A DNA stretch of 64,000 bases from an uncultured Bacteroides sp. (GTDB lineage: Bacteria; Bacteroidota; Bacteroidia; Bacteroidales; Bacteroidaceae). The position numbers were made by a program, and so were the translations under genes. Below the pieces are notes generated by a model, which was not told the DNA's origin, did not search any database, and saw only the letters and a program-made list of their open reading frames with translations. The stretch spans positions 1-64,000 of the forward strand of contig USEY01000003.1 in NCBI GenBank assembly GCA_900553815.1. Direction: 5' to 3'. Shown here piece by piece: positions 10,151-19,372 of the stretch (position 1 is its first letter; each line of letters opens with the position of its first letter).

Positions 10151-10434
10151 ATATGAAACTGTTGCCACTGCCTTTGTACGGTCACAAGCCGCAGGCTATG
10201 CCAGCCTGCGCCGCCAAACAAAAAGAAAGCAAACAGCACAGATGCCTATACAAAAAAGCCGAGAACCGACATCTTTGCTTACAATGTCTGATGAAGAAAA
10301 AGCAAAAATAGAGAAGCTACCGGGCAGCTTCCTACATATACATGCAAACGATATGCAAGAAGCAGGGGTTCTTCTCTATTTTTATGCAAAAACCATGCAC
10401 TTCAAGCGTCCGGGCAGTCGTTTCGGCAAACGGT

Positions 10435-10517
10435 AGCACCGGACTCCTCGCCGGCAAAGTCTTAACTGCTACCGCGCAAAGTATCCACTGCCCGCGTCCA
10501 AAGTCTTAAGACCTGCC
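10435..10517. repeat. AGT-ACT dyad array, 22-bp period (locus 1)
   Basis: Plus-strand dyads AGTCTTAACT (10458), AGTATCCACT (10480) and AGTCTTAAGACC (10502), with a degenerate unit at about 10436, fall exactly 22 bp apart. On the other strand this reads GCAGTTAAGACTT and GCAGTGGATACT, sharing a 14-mer (AGCAGTTAAGACTT) with the array at 36049. The rest of the gap 10062-10744 has no credible gene. Confidence 0.7.
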
Positions 10518-10744
10518 CCGAAGGACATGAAAAGACGGGAAAAAGGGAGTACTGGCGAGCTATTTTTTTCTGTAAAGATTCTGATAATCGACAATAGAAC
10601 AAGAAGATAGGCCTCACGGCATCGAAAAAACGGCGCGCAGGGCAACTGCTGACGGAAATAAGCGATTCTCAGCAATTGGGAAAAACAAATTGTCAAAACG
10701 TCAGGCACTGCCTTGCGCGCCGTATGTGCGAAATGGGTGTATAT

Positions 10745-12019
10745 TTACAGGCCCAGTTGTTTTCTGAGCCAGTCTTGCCACTCTTCCCACTGCTCCTGAT
10801 ACCAGTAGTGTCCGGTCTCCAGGTAGAGGTGAAGTTCTTTGGGTGCCGTCACCGCGTTGTAGGCGGCATACATGGAAGTGGGAGGACAAACTTCGTCGTT
10901 ATAACCCCAGCTGAACCATCCGGTAGCCTTCAGGCAGCGGGCAAAGTTGGCGGTGTCGTAATAGCGCAGGGCTTTCAGCTCCTTGTCTGTAGGTGCGGCC
11001 TGATAATAATAGTGGGGCCAGCCTCCGGCACGTTTCTTCAGAAAAGCCTCGTGGTCGCACAAGGCCGGATGGACGGCGCCGAAGAAGGTAACGCGCGAAT
11101 CGAGTGCAGCGGTAATCACCGACAACGCTCCGCCCTGGCTGGAGCCGGTCACGCCCAGTGCCTTGCCGTTGAATTGAGGCAGCGAGCAAATGAAGTCTAC
11201 AGCCCGCAGGGCACCCACGATGACACGGTTGTAGTAGTTCTGGTCTCGGTTGTCTCGGCAGAAATTCCAATATCCGTTCAAGGCACCGGCGGCCAGATTG
11301 TCATAGACAGACTGCTGCATGGTGACGGGAATACCGTGTATGCCCACTTCGAGCACAATCACCTTGCCCGGAGCCAGGTAGGTGTCGCCGCTGTAAGGCC
11401 GTACGCCGGCACCGGGCACACGGAGCAGTGCAGGATAAGTGCCCTCAGCCTTGGGTACGCTGAGGATGCCGAACATGCGGCCGCCCCATGCCTTGGTCTG
11501 AAAGCTGACTTCGTAGACGTTGGATGTCTCTGTGCAGCGTTCGGGCAGCAGGGTTATGGTGGGGTTCAGCGGGGTCTGGCGCGCATTGGCCAGTGTGGTT
11601 TCCCAGAATTTCAGGAAGTCGTCGGGCAGTTGGCTCACGGGGCGCAGCTCTTCGGGGGCATAGGCGGCAGTGGCCAGTCCTTCATAAGTCCGTCCGTCTA
11701 CGTGTGCCTTTACCTTGCAGCGCAGGAAGCCAGGCGTTTTCATCGTACCCTTCAGGGTCAGCTTTCCGTCCTTCAGCACCACGCCGGTCTTGGTTTCGGT
11801 GGGATACATCTCGGGGCCCAGTTCATAATCCACCGTCACACCGGACAGCAGATTCTGTGCCTTCAGCACCCTGACGGTGAAAGTACATTTCTCATTCAGA
11901 CCGTATTTCCAGTCTGCACGGTCGGGCGATACCATCACCCTGATTTCATTGCCGCGAATCTGTGCCGACACAAGCAACGTGCACAGCAGGCAAAAGAACA
12001 AAGACAATATCTTCTTCAT
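10745..12019 (-). CDS. CE7-family acetyl esterase (AXE1-like), secreted
   Basis: A 424-residue protein with a cleavable signal peptide (…LLVSAQ), an N-terminal beta-sandwich (about 22-120) and a C-terminal alpha/beta-hydrolase of the AXE1/cephalosporin-C deacetylase type. The catalytic triad is visible: Ser294 in GSSQGG, Asp375 in YNDEVCPP and His404 in ETGHYW. Family members remove O-acetyl groups from xylan- or mannan-derived oligosaccharides; next to the mannanase, deacetylation of mannan is the likely role. The gene starts 50 bp after the AraC gene on the same strand, so the two probably share a transcript. The extra N-terminal domain is common in Bacteroides members of this family. Confidence 0.88.
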   Translation of the reverse strand: MKKILSLFFCLLCTLLVSAQIRGNEIRVMVSPDRADWKYGLNEKCTFTVRVLKAQNLLSGVTVDYELGPEMYPTETKTGVVLKDGKLTLKGTMKTPGFLRCKVKAHVDGRTYEGLATAAYAPEELRPVSQLPDDFLKFWETTLANARQTPLNPTITLLPERCTETSNVYEVSFQTKAWGGRMFGILSVPKAEGTYPALLRVPGAGVRPYSGDTYLAPGKVIVLEVGIHGIPVTMQQSVYDNLAAGALNGYWNFCRDNRDQNYYNRVIVGALRAVDFICSLPQFNGKALGVTGSSQGGALSVITAALDSRVTFFGAVHPALCDHEAFLKKRAGGWPHYYYQAAPTDKELKALRYYDTANFARCLKATGWFSWGYNDEVCPPTSMYAAYNAVTAPKELHLYLETGHYWYQEQWEEWQDWLRKQLGL

Positions 12020-12069
12020 GGCTGATAAAATGTTTTTAGTTTCTCATAGCAATTTCCAAGAAACAGAGG

Positions 12070-12957
12070 TCAGATGACCTGCATCCGCTTGCGGTAACGC
12101 TCCCTGAACTCCTTGGGCGAACAGTTTTTCTTGCGCTTGAACATGCGGTTAAAGTTGGACAGATTGTTGAAACCGCAGTCGTAGCATATCTCGGCAATGG
12201 TGCAGCTGGAGTCAATCAGCAACCTGATGGCGTAGCCAAGCCTGATTTCCACAATGTAGTCGGACAAGGTTTTACCCGTGCGCAGTCTGAAGAAACGGCT
12301 GAAGGAGACGGGAGTCATGCCTACCATGTCGGCCAGCGTGTTCAGCCTGATTTCTTCCCGGTAGTGTTCGTTGATGTAGCGCTGTACTTTCTGTACGCGG
12401 CGGCTCTCCGAATAAACCTCCATCTTGGCAAACGATGAACTGGAGAGCGTGCGGGCGTCCTCACACAACGACAATTCGTAGAGTATGCGCATGAAATCCA
12501 TCACGGCATAGAAACCCTGTTCTTCCGAAGCCAGCTTATCCAGCAGGTTGTACACCTTCATAATGGCATGCACCGGGAAACAGAGACCGCACTGGGCGCG
12601 CTCCAACATACGGTGAATGCTGGCAAACTGGTTCTTCTTAATCCAATCACCGGCGACAAAATCCTGCCCGAACTGTATGGTAATCTCGCGAATGTTGGTA
12701 GAAGCACATTCGTTCTGCTCCCATACGTGCTCCAGGTCTTTACCGGTAATCAACACCAGGTCATAGTCGCCTATGATTTCGGAAGAGTCACCCACTATGC
12801 GCCTTACACCGGCCGCATGTTCCGTGAAGTTCAGCTCACACTCCGCATGACAGTGTATCGGATACGTGAACTCAGCCTTCCGGCGGTCGGCAATATAAAA
12901 GCAATCGCGCTCCGACAACGGAGTTATCTCACGCATAACAGAATTAGAATCTTTCAT
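12070..12957 (-). CDS. AraC-family transcriptional regulator of the glycan locus
   Basis: A 295-residue cytoplasmic regulator. The N-terminal half (about 1-170) is a cupin-like sensor (FTYPIHCHAECELNF, LVLITGKDLEHVW). The C-terminal 100 residues hold the double helix-turn-helix, with INEHYREEIRLNTLADMVGM and IAEICYDCGFNNLSNFNRMFKRK, the second being the typical AraC signature. It lies inside the carbohydrate locus between GH2 and CE7, which makes it the obvious candidate for sensing a released sugar and for binding the paired sites near the susC promoters. Its own promoter is probably at 12989-12996. Confidence 0.93.
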   Translation of the reverse strand: MKDSNSVMREITPLSERDCFYIADRRKAEFTYPIHCHAECELNFTEHAAGVRRIVGDSSEIIGDYDLVLITGKDLEHVWEQNECASTNIREITIQFGQDFVAGDWIKKNQFASIHRMLERAQCGLCFPVHAIMKVYNLLDKLASEEQGFYAVMDFMRILYELSLCEDARTLSSSSFAKMEVYSESRRVQKVQRYINEHYREEIRLNTLADMVGMTPVSFSRFFRLRTGKTLSDYIVEIRLGYAIRLLIDSSCTIAEICYDCGFNNLSNFNRMFKRKKNCSPKEFRERYRKRMQVI

Positions 12958-12988
12958 ATATTAAGAATAGAGTGAAAAAGTAGATAGG

Positions 12989-12996
12989 CAAAAGTA
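12989..12996 (-). promoter_or_regulatory. -7 box of the araC-type gene
   Basis: TACTTTTG on the minus strand, 32 bp before the start codon, fits the Bacteroides -7 consensus TAnnTTTG. A clear -33 box is not seen. Confidence 0.4.
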
Positions 12997-13037
12997 TGGA
13001 TTTTCCCGCCGTTGCAGGGAGAAAATTGAATACTTTT

Positions 13038-13062
13038 GGGGGAATATTCGGTATATTCCCCC
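13038..13062. terminator. Strong hairpin between GH2 and araC genes
   Basis: GGGGGAATA (13038-13046) pairs perfectly with TATTCCCCC (13054-13062) around a 7-base loop and is followed on the plus strand by five T. It lies 16 bp beyond the GH2 stop. The T-run is on the strand opposite to GH2 transcription, so its terminator function is uncertain. Confidence 0.45.
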
Positions 13063-13077
13063 TTTTTATACTGTTAT

Positions 13078-15522
13078 TTAGTCTTCCTTACAGCCGGTGT
13101 TGACCGTTATCGTGGCCGGACGGATGCCGTCGGCCGACTGTACGGTCAGCGTAGCCTGCCCGGCTTCACCGGTACTTTGCAGCAATACCTGGGCCAGTCC
13201 GTTGAAAGCCTTCAGACGGAAGGTACGGGCATTGGCATCAGTCGGACGTTCGGCCGCTTGCCAAGTAGGATTACCGTTGCCCACACCCAGAATGCGTACC
13301 GGACCGTCCACGGTCAGCAGCAACTCATTGCAGGCTGTAGGCACCATGCGCTTCTTCTTGTCTTGCAATTCCACACGAACAATGGCTACGTCGCGGTTAT
13401 CAGCCTTGATGGTGTCACGGTCGGCCGTCAAAGCAATGCGGTCAGTCGGTCCGGTAGTAGGAACTACGGTGGTCATCACCTTCTTGCCGTTCTTGTAGCC
13501 TACGGCCTTCAGCGTGCCGGGCTGGTAGATAGCCGTCCACGACAGATGGCCGTTGACAGGCATCGGCTTGCGCCCCATATCCTTGCCGTTGACATAGAGC
13601 TGCACTTCGTCGCAGTTGCTATAGGCCCAGATGTCTACCGTCTCGCCTTCGTGGCCTTGCAGGTTCCAGTGGGGCAAGAGATGGAGCACGGGCTCGTCGG
13701 TCCACCAGGATTTCAGGTAGTAAGCCTCATCCTTGGGGAATCCGCAGTAGTCGAGCACACCAAACTGCGAACCGGTGGCGGGAAACTTCATCGGATTGGG
13801 CTCGCCACGGTAGTCGAAGCCGGTCCAGTAAAACACACCAGCCAGGTAAGGACGTTCGGCATAGAACTTCCAGCCGCGCTCTATGGCATTCAGCAGGCTG
13901 TCGGGACCATTGGGCTGGCGGTTGAGGGCTTTCATGTAGCCGGCTTCCAGGTCATCATAATAGATGCCGCGCGCACCGCAGCCCGTGGTTTCTTCCGAAC
14001 CGAAAGCCTTGCGGTCGGGATAGTCGCGGCGATGTTTCTCTACCGGGTTCTGAAGGATATAGTTATAGCCGGCCACATCGAGCGGAATCAGGATAGCCGG
14101 TCCGCTGCTCGAAGCGGCGGTCATGGGGCGTGTAGGATCTATGCGATGGCAATACTGGCGCATGGTAGCGGCAATGCGAGTACCGGTTTCTTTCCATTCG
14201 GTTCCCCACTCCTCGTTGCCCACGCTCCAAAGGATGACACTGGGATGGTTGCGGTCGCGCACTATCATGCGTTGCAGCAAGTCAATGTGTTCCCGGTTGA
14301 TACCTGTCAGGCGGTTTTCGGCTACGACAAGAATACCCTCACGGTCGCAAGCGTCCAGCATTTCGGGCGTCATAGGATTGTGCGAGGCGCGGTAGGCATT
14401 GCATCCCATCCATTTCAGTTGCTTCAGGCGATAGAGCTGCAAGGCATCGGGAATGGCCGAACCTACACCGGCATGATCCTGGTGCATGTTGGCGCCTTTC
14501 AGCTTCAGCGGCTGTCCGTTCAGGAAGAAGCCCCGGTCGGCATCGAAGGCTATGTGGCGGATACCGGTGGTAGTAAAATAGGTGTCTACCAATTGCTGCC
14601 CGGCATAGACCTCGGTCTTCACCTTATATAAATAGGGAGAGTCGGTGCTCCACAAATGAGGATTGGACACGTGCATGCGGCCGGTAGTGCAGTGTGGCTT
14701 GCGAGGCAACAGATCACCACCCTCTACCCGGCACTCGGCCACTTCCTGTCCATCGGCATCTATCAGCACATGCTTCAGGCTGTAAGCGGCAGTCTCCAGA
14801 CCAGCATTCTCCACCGTAGTTTCCACCACTACCTCTGCCTCATTGAAGGGTGCCTCCAGCTGGCTGTAGACAAACGTGCCAAACGGAGCCACATGCAGCG
14901 GTGCGGCCTTGCAAAGCCAAACATGGCGGTAGATGCCGGCACCCTCGTAGAACCAGCCTTCTTCCAGCGTGGCGTCTACGCGGACGGTCAGCAGGTTCTG
15001 CCCGCCGTAGTTCAGATAGTCGGATATTTCATATACTTGCGTGGCATAGCCGCTGGGTTCATGGCCCAGGTAGAAACCGTTCAGCCAGACACGGGCATCG
15101 CGGAAGATGCCGTCGAACTGCAGATAGAGGTACTTGCCCAGGTCTTCCTGCGGCACGGTAAAGGTCTTCCGATACCAGCCTACACTGGTCTCGGGATATT
15201 TATAGCCCACCTGCTTGTAGCCATGGCTATGGCTGGCCAGCGAGTCGAAAGGCAGGTCTACCACCCAGTCGTGGGGCAAATCGACACGCTTCCACGACGA
15301 AGCGTCGAACTTATCCGAATAAGGGCCTGCATTGTGAATCGAAGCGGCTTTGGTCAGGTAGTTGAAGTATTCCGTACCACAACCAAAGTCTTTTTCGGGC
15401 GAAGATGCGTTACCGAAGGCAAACCGCCAATCCTCGTCCATCAGAATCCGTTCGCGGAGCGATTGTGCCTGAAAAGGCAAGGCTGCGCCCAAGAACCAAA
15501 GGAGAGCGAAAAGGTATTTCAT
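13078..15522 (-). CDS. GH2 family glycosidase (beta-galactosidase/beta-mannosidase type)
   Basis: An 814-residue exported enzyme. After the signal peptide (…LPFQAQ) come the sugar-binding jelly roll (about 25-205, with PHDW and GIFRDARVWLNG), an Ig-like domain (210-320), the TIM barrel (325-620) and C-terminal Ig/DUF4982-like domains. Acid/base Glu437 lies in WSVGNEEW; the nucleophile is probably Glu510 in AFGSEET. GH2 members of this layout remove terminal beta-linked sugars. Beta-galactosidase is the commonest activity, but beta-mannosidase cannot be excluded and would suit the mannanase context. It is separated from GH3 by 240 bp on the same strand. Confidence 0.9.
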   Translation of the reverse strand: MKYLFALLWFLGAALPFQAQSLRERILMDEDWRFAFGNASSPEKDFGCGTEYFNYLTKAASIHNAGPYSDKFDASSWKRVDLPHDWVVDLPFDSLASHSHGYKQVGYKYPETSVGWYRKTFTVPQEDLGKYLYLQFDGIFRDARVWLNGFYLGHEPSGYATQVYEISDYLNYGGQNLLTVRVDATLEEGWFYEGAGIYRHVWLCKAAPLHVAPFGTFVYSQLEAPFNEAEVVVETTVENAGLETAAYSLKHVLIDADGQEVAECRVEGGDLLPRKPHCTTGRMHVSNPHLWSTDSPYLYKVKTEVYAGQQLVDTYFTTTGIRHIAFDADRGFFLNGQPLKLKGANMHQDHAGVGSAIPDALQLYRLKQLKWMGCNAYRASHNPMTPEMLDACDREGILVVAENRLTGINREHIDLLQRMIVRDRNHPSVILWSVGNEEWGTEWKETGTRIAATMRQYCHRIDPTRPMTAASSSGPAILIPLDVAGYNYILQNPVEKHRRDYPDRKAFGSEETTGCGARGIYYDDLEAGYMKALNRQPNGPDSLLNAIERGWKFYAERPYLAGVFYWTGFDYRGEPNPMKFPATGSQFGVLDYCGFPKDEAYYLKSWWTDEPVLHLLPHWNLQGHEGETVDIWAYSNCDEVQLYVNGKDMGRKPMPVNGHLSWTAIYQPGTLKAVGYKNGKKVMTTVVPTTGPTDRIALTADRDTIKADNRDVAIVRVELQDKKKRMVPTACNELLLTVDGPVRILGVGNGNPTWQAAERPTDANARTFRLKAFNGLAQVLLQSTGEAGQATLTVQSADGIRPATITVNTGCKED

Positions 15523-15690
15523 AAATCCGGTATAAAGGTTTCTATGGATTGATATAATATTATCCGTCTACATGACAAGAGACGAAAGAAAAGTTGTCAG
15601 ACTATACCCCACATTAGTGCGATATGAACAAGACAGTTAACACGATACGAACAGATACGTATCATGCCACACACTCAAGGAAACATCGCT

Positions 15691-15732
15691 ACAGGGAATA
15701 CGCCTCCCTGTTCCGGTCTTTTCAGACCGGAA
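15691..15732. repeat. Two adjacent hairpins downstream of GH3
   Basis: ACAGGGA/TCCCTGT (15691-15711) is followed at once by TTCCGGTC/GACCGGAA (15711-15732), 30 bp beyond the GH3 stop. No T-run follows on the minus strand. They may slow transcription or protect the 3' end, but the role is not shown. Confidence 0.45.
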
Positions 15733-15761
15733 TCAGGAAGCGTTCCGATGGGTTCCATCGC

Positions 15762-18062
15762 CTATTTTACTTGGAAAGAATCTTTCAGCAAGTCCTTGTC
15801 GGCCGATGACGAACCGACCATGACAATGAACTCGCCAGGCTCCACAATCTTGTTCATCTTGATGTCATAGAAGGCAAGCTTGTCGGGCGTAATCTTGAAG
15901 GAAACAACCTTGCTCTCACCGGCTTTCAGAGGCACACGGGCAAAATCCTTCAGTTCCTTCACCGGACGCGTCACGCAGCTGAAGCGGTCACGGATGTAAA
16001 GCTGAACGATTTCAACACCGTCGCGATTGCCGGTATTGGTCACCTTCACGCTGACGTCCACCGTACCGTCCTTGCCGATTTCCTTCTGAGCCAAAGTCAG
16101 GTCTTCATACTTATAAGTCGTATAAGACAGACCGTAGCCGAAGGGGAAGAGCGGTGTGCTGGGCTTGTTGTCTACATAGGGGTGGAAATATTGTGATGGT
16201 TTGTGGTTGTAAATCATTTGCAGCTGACCTACGCTGTGGGGAATGGTGACAGCCAGCTTGGCCGACGGATTGACCTTGCCATACAGGATTTCGGCCACGG
16301 CCTGGCCGCCATACATACCCGGAGCCCAAGCCTCAACAATGGCAGGCAGGTGTTCGGCAGCCCACTCTACGCCCAACGGACGTCCACTGACCAGTACCAG
16401 AATGGTCGGCTTGCCCGAGGCGGCTACTTTCTCTATCAGTTCGTTTTGCAGGCCTACGAGGTTGATGTCCGAACGGTCGGTATCCTCACCATCAGTGCGG
16501 TCGGTCCAGCGGAAACGCATCATGTATTCACCGGCCACCACAATGTTCAGGTCGGCCGTACGGGCCTTGGCAGCAGCTTCGGCCACCTTCTTGGGGTCCA
16601 TATTGCGGGGGTCCCAGCCCTGGTCAACGAAGTCGAACTTAGTGTCGGGAGCCACCATCTTCAAGCCCTCCAGTATGGTAATCACGTCGTCCGGGTCACC
16701 GGGTGCGCTCCAGTCGCCCAGTATGTTATGGTCGTCGGCATTGATACCGGTCACCATCACCCGTTTGTACTTGGAGGCGTCGAGCGGCAGCAGGTTTTCA
16801 TTCTTCAGCAATACGATGCCGTTGCGTGCGGCTTCCAGAGCCGTGGCACGATGTTCGGCGCAGAGGCGGACGTTGTTGGTAGAATCTTCGTCGGCATAGG
16901 GATGCTCAAACAGTCCCAGACGGAACTTGACATCCAGGATGCGGCGCACCGACTCATCAATGCGCGACTCCGGTATGCGGCCTTCCTTCACCAGTTCCAC
17001 CACCATTTCGTTCCAATGCAACCCGTGCATGTGCATGTCCATACCGGCCATGATGGATTGGTAGAAAGCTTCCTTCAGGTTCTCGGCCGTAGCGTGCAGG
17101 TCGTGTATGTGTTCAATATCCATCCAGTCACTCACAATAAAACCGGGGAAGTTCCACTCCTTGCGCAGCACATCGGTCATCAGCCATTCGTTGCTGTGGC
17201 AGGGCACGCCGTTCAGCTCGTTGTGGGCCGTCATCAACGACAGTGCACCGGCCTTCACACCTGCCTCAAAAGGCGGGAAGAAGACTTCGCGCAACGTGCG
17301 CTCCGACAGGTCTGCCGGAGAACCGTTGGTTCCATTGATAGGTTCACTTCCACCAACAAAGTGCTTGATACAAGCAAGTACGTCATCCGTTCCATTCAAA
17401 TCACCTTGGTAGCCCTTAACCGTCTGTACCCCCAACAATGAAACCAGATACGGGTCCTCGCCATAGGTTTCGCCTACACGGCCCCAGCGCGGATCGCGGG
17501 CTACCTCCAGATTAGGATTAAATGCCCAGTGCATGTTCATGGCACGCATTTCCTTAGCCGTCTGGCGAGCTATGTTGTAGGCCATGAGCGTATCAAACGA
17601 ACAGGCCAGGTTGATATTCGTAGGATAGATTGTATTTCCGGGTGCGTAAGCATTGCCGTGTATGGCATCGATGCCAAAGAGGATAGGAATCTGCAAGCGG
17701 CTCTTCATGGCCAGCGATTGCAGGTAGTTGGCTTCCTTCTGTGTCATGACATGCAAGAAAGAACCTATCACGCCCTGCTCAGCCCACTGAGCCACCTCCT
17801 TGTCTGTGATGCCGGGATAGAAAGCATTGGCCGTATTGTTTTTCAGGTCTTCTACGGTCATCACGGCACTGTTGGCCTTGATATGTTCCAGGCCGACGAA
17901 CTGATTCATCTGCCCCACTTTTTCTTCCAAGGTCATCCGTCCCAACAAGTCTTCCACGCGTTCAGCTACAGGAGCTGTCGGGTCCTTGTACACTTCCTTT
18001 TTATTGTCTCCACAAGAGAACAAACATGTTGCCATAGCCATAATGATTAATTTGCCTTTCAT
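15762..18062 (-). CDS. GH3 family beta-glucosidase-like lipoprotein
   Basis: A 766-residue, BglX-like enzyme with a lipoprotein signal LFSC (Cys17). The N-terminal GH3 TIM barrel contains the substrate-binding KHFVGG and the nucleophile Asp312 in GFIVSDWMD. The alpha/beta sandwich (about 390-610) and a C-terminal fibronectin-III-like domain (about 660-750) follow. It should release terminal beta-glucose from oligosaccharides, for example the glucose of glucomannan. It has its own promoter with the shared GATAAAATAGTGT motif, linking it to the same regulon as GH5 and the truncated susC. Confidence 0.93.
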   Translation of the reverse strand: MKGKLIIMAMATCLFSCGDNKKEVYKDPTAPVAERVEDLLGRMTLEEKVGQMNQFVGLEHIKANSAVMTVEDLKNNTANAFYPGITDKEVAQWAEQGVIGSFLHVMTQKEANYLQSLAMKSRLQIPILFGIDAIHGNAYAPGNTIYPTNINLACSFDTLMAYNIARQTAKEMRAMNMHWAFNPNLEVARDPRWGRVGETYGEDPYLVSLLGVQTVKGYQGDLNGTDDVLACIKHFVGGSEPINGTNGSPADLSERTLREVFFPPFEAGVKAGALSLMTAHNELNGVPCHSNEWLMTDVLRKEWNFPGFIVSDWMDIEHIHDLHATAENLKEAFYQSIMAGMDMHMHGLHWNEMVVELVKEGRIPESRIDESVRRILDVKFRLGLFEHPYADEDSTNNVRLCAEHRATALEAARNGIVLLKNENLLPLDASKYKRVMVTGINADDHNILGDWSAPGDPDDVITILEGLKMVAPDTKFDFVDQGWDPRNMDPKKVAEAAAKARTADLNIVVAGEYMMRFRWTDRTDGEDTDRSDINLVGLQNELIEKVAASGKPTILVLVSGRPLGVEWAAEHLPAIVEAWAPGMYGGQAVAEILYGKVNPSAKLAVTIPHSVGQLQMIYNHKPSQYFHPYVDNKPSTPLFPFGYGLSYTTYKYEDLTLAQKEIGKDGTVDVSVKVTNTGNRDGVEIVQLYIRDRFSCVTRPVKELKDFARVPLKAGESKVVSFKITPDKLAFYDIKMNKIVEPGEFIVMVGSSSADKDLLKDSFQVK

Positions 18063-18146
18063 AGCGAAGTATTTAAATTATATATTAAAAAGGTATGCCC
18101 GAAGTTTTTTAGCCTGCTATACAAACCTGCTAAAACTTTTCTGTTG

Positions 18147-18191
18147 CAAAGATAAGTCAAATTGGCTAGGCTGCCTTTACACTATTTTATC
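18147..18191 (-). promoter_or_regulatory. GH3 promoter with shared 13-bp motif
   Basis: Minus-strand -7 box TATCTTTG (18147-18154) lies 85 bp before the GH3 start. GATAAAATAGTGT (18179-18191) lies 24 bp further upstream, almost the same arrangement as at 1736 and 10086. A plus-strand -7-like TACTTTTG (18242-18249) may serve the divergent aldo/keto reductase. Confidence 0.55.
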
Positions 18192-18322
18192 TTTTTACTG
18201 TATAAAATGTTATGAAGAAGTATCACTTTCGTTTTATTTGTTACTTTTGCAACATTCCGACCACTTGACAGGAACGGAATAGACTACTTTTACGCAATTC
18301 TAAACTAATACTATATACTAAT

Positions 18323-19330
18323 ATGATTAATCCTATCTATTCTCCCGACCCTCAACGCTACAACGAGCGTATGCAATATCGCCGCTGTGGAAAGAGCGGA
18401 ATCCTGCTGCCAGCCATCTCGTTGGGACTATGGCACAACTTTGGTGACGTCAACCCGCTGGCCAACTCCATGGCCATGGCGCATTATGCCTTCGACCAGG
18501 GCATCACCCACTTCGACCTGGCCAACAACTACGGTCCTTCCTACGGCTCGGCCGAGGAGACCTTCGGGCAAATCATGAAGAAGTCGTTCATGCCCTACCG
18601 CGACGAGCTGTTCATCTCCACCAAGGCCGGATACGACATGTGGCCCGGCCCCTACGGCAACTGGGGCTCGCGCAAGTACCTGATGAGCAGTCTGGACCAA
18701 AGCCTCAAGCGCATGAACCTGGACTACGTGGACATCTTCTACACGCACCGCCCTGACCCGCAGACACCCATCGAAGAAACCCTGCAAGCACTAGTCGACA
18801 TTGTCAAGCAAGGCAAAGCCCTCTACGTAGGCCTGTCACGCTATTCCAAGAAGGATACCGAATTTGCCTACCGCTATCTGGAAGAGCGCGACGTGCACTG
18901 CCTGCTCTACCAAGGCAAGTACAACCTCTTCAACCGCGAACCCGAAAAAGAAGGCATCCTGAAACAGGCACGGAAGAACGGCACCGGCTTCATCGCCTTC
19001 TCGCCCCTGGCACAAGGACTACTGACCAACCGTTACCTGAACGGCATACCTGCCGACTCGCGCATGGCCCGTGGCGCCTCGCTCAAGGAATCGGCACTGA
19101 CACCCCAGACACTGGCGCAGATAAAAGCCCTGAACGAGCTGGCCCAGCAACGCGGGCAGACACTGGCTGAAATGGCCATAGCCTGGGCACTGAAAGACGA
19201 GCTGGTGACTTCCGTCATCATCGGCGCCAGCTCGGTGGACCAACTGAAAGACAACCTTCAGGCCCTGCACCACATCGACTTCACAAAAGAAGAACTGGAG
19301 CAGATAGACGCCATACTGCAAGGAAACTGA
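18323..19330 (+). CDS. Aldo/keto reductase, YghZ (glyceraldehyde-3-phosphate reductase) type
   Basis: A 335-residue cytosolic NADPH-dependent reductase. The catalytic tetrad is visible as Asp and Tyr in FDLANNYG, Lys in ISTKAGYD and His in FYTHRPD. The N-terminal YRRCGKSGILLPAISLGLWHNFG and the MWPGPYGNWGSRKYL insert are typical of the YghZ/Kv-beta-like group. Family enzymes reduce L-glyceraldehyde 3-phosphate and other reactive aldehydes. It is divergent from GH3 and 42 bp before GH97, forming a two-gene unit. Its role in sugar use is not clear from sequence. Confidence 0.9.
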   Translation: MINPIYSPDPQRYNERMQYRRCGKSGILLPAISLGLWHNFGDVNPLANSMAMAHYAFDQGITHFDLANNYGPSYGSAEETFGQIMKKSFMPYRDELFISTKAGYDMWPGPYGNWGSRKYLMSSLDQSLKRMNLDYVDIFYTHRPDPQTPIEETLQALVDIVKQGKALYVGLSRYSKKDTEFAYRYLEERDVHCLLYQGKYNLFNREPEKEGILKQARKNGTGFIAFSPLAQGLLTNRYLNGIPADSRMARGASLKESALTPQTLAQIKALNELAQQRGQTLAEMAIAWALKDELVTSVIIGASSVDQLKDNLQALHHIDFTKEELEQIDAILQGN

Positions 19331-19372
19331 TGCACATCAATATCACACAACATTAATAAAACCCTATACATT

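Noticed and set aside
10676..12025. A 449-codon open frame on the plus strand
   Set aside because: Antisense to the CE7 esterase with its complete catalytic triad; no protein family pattern in the product.
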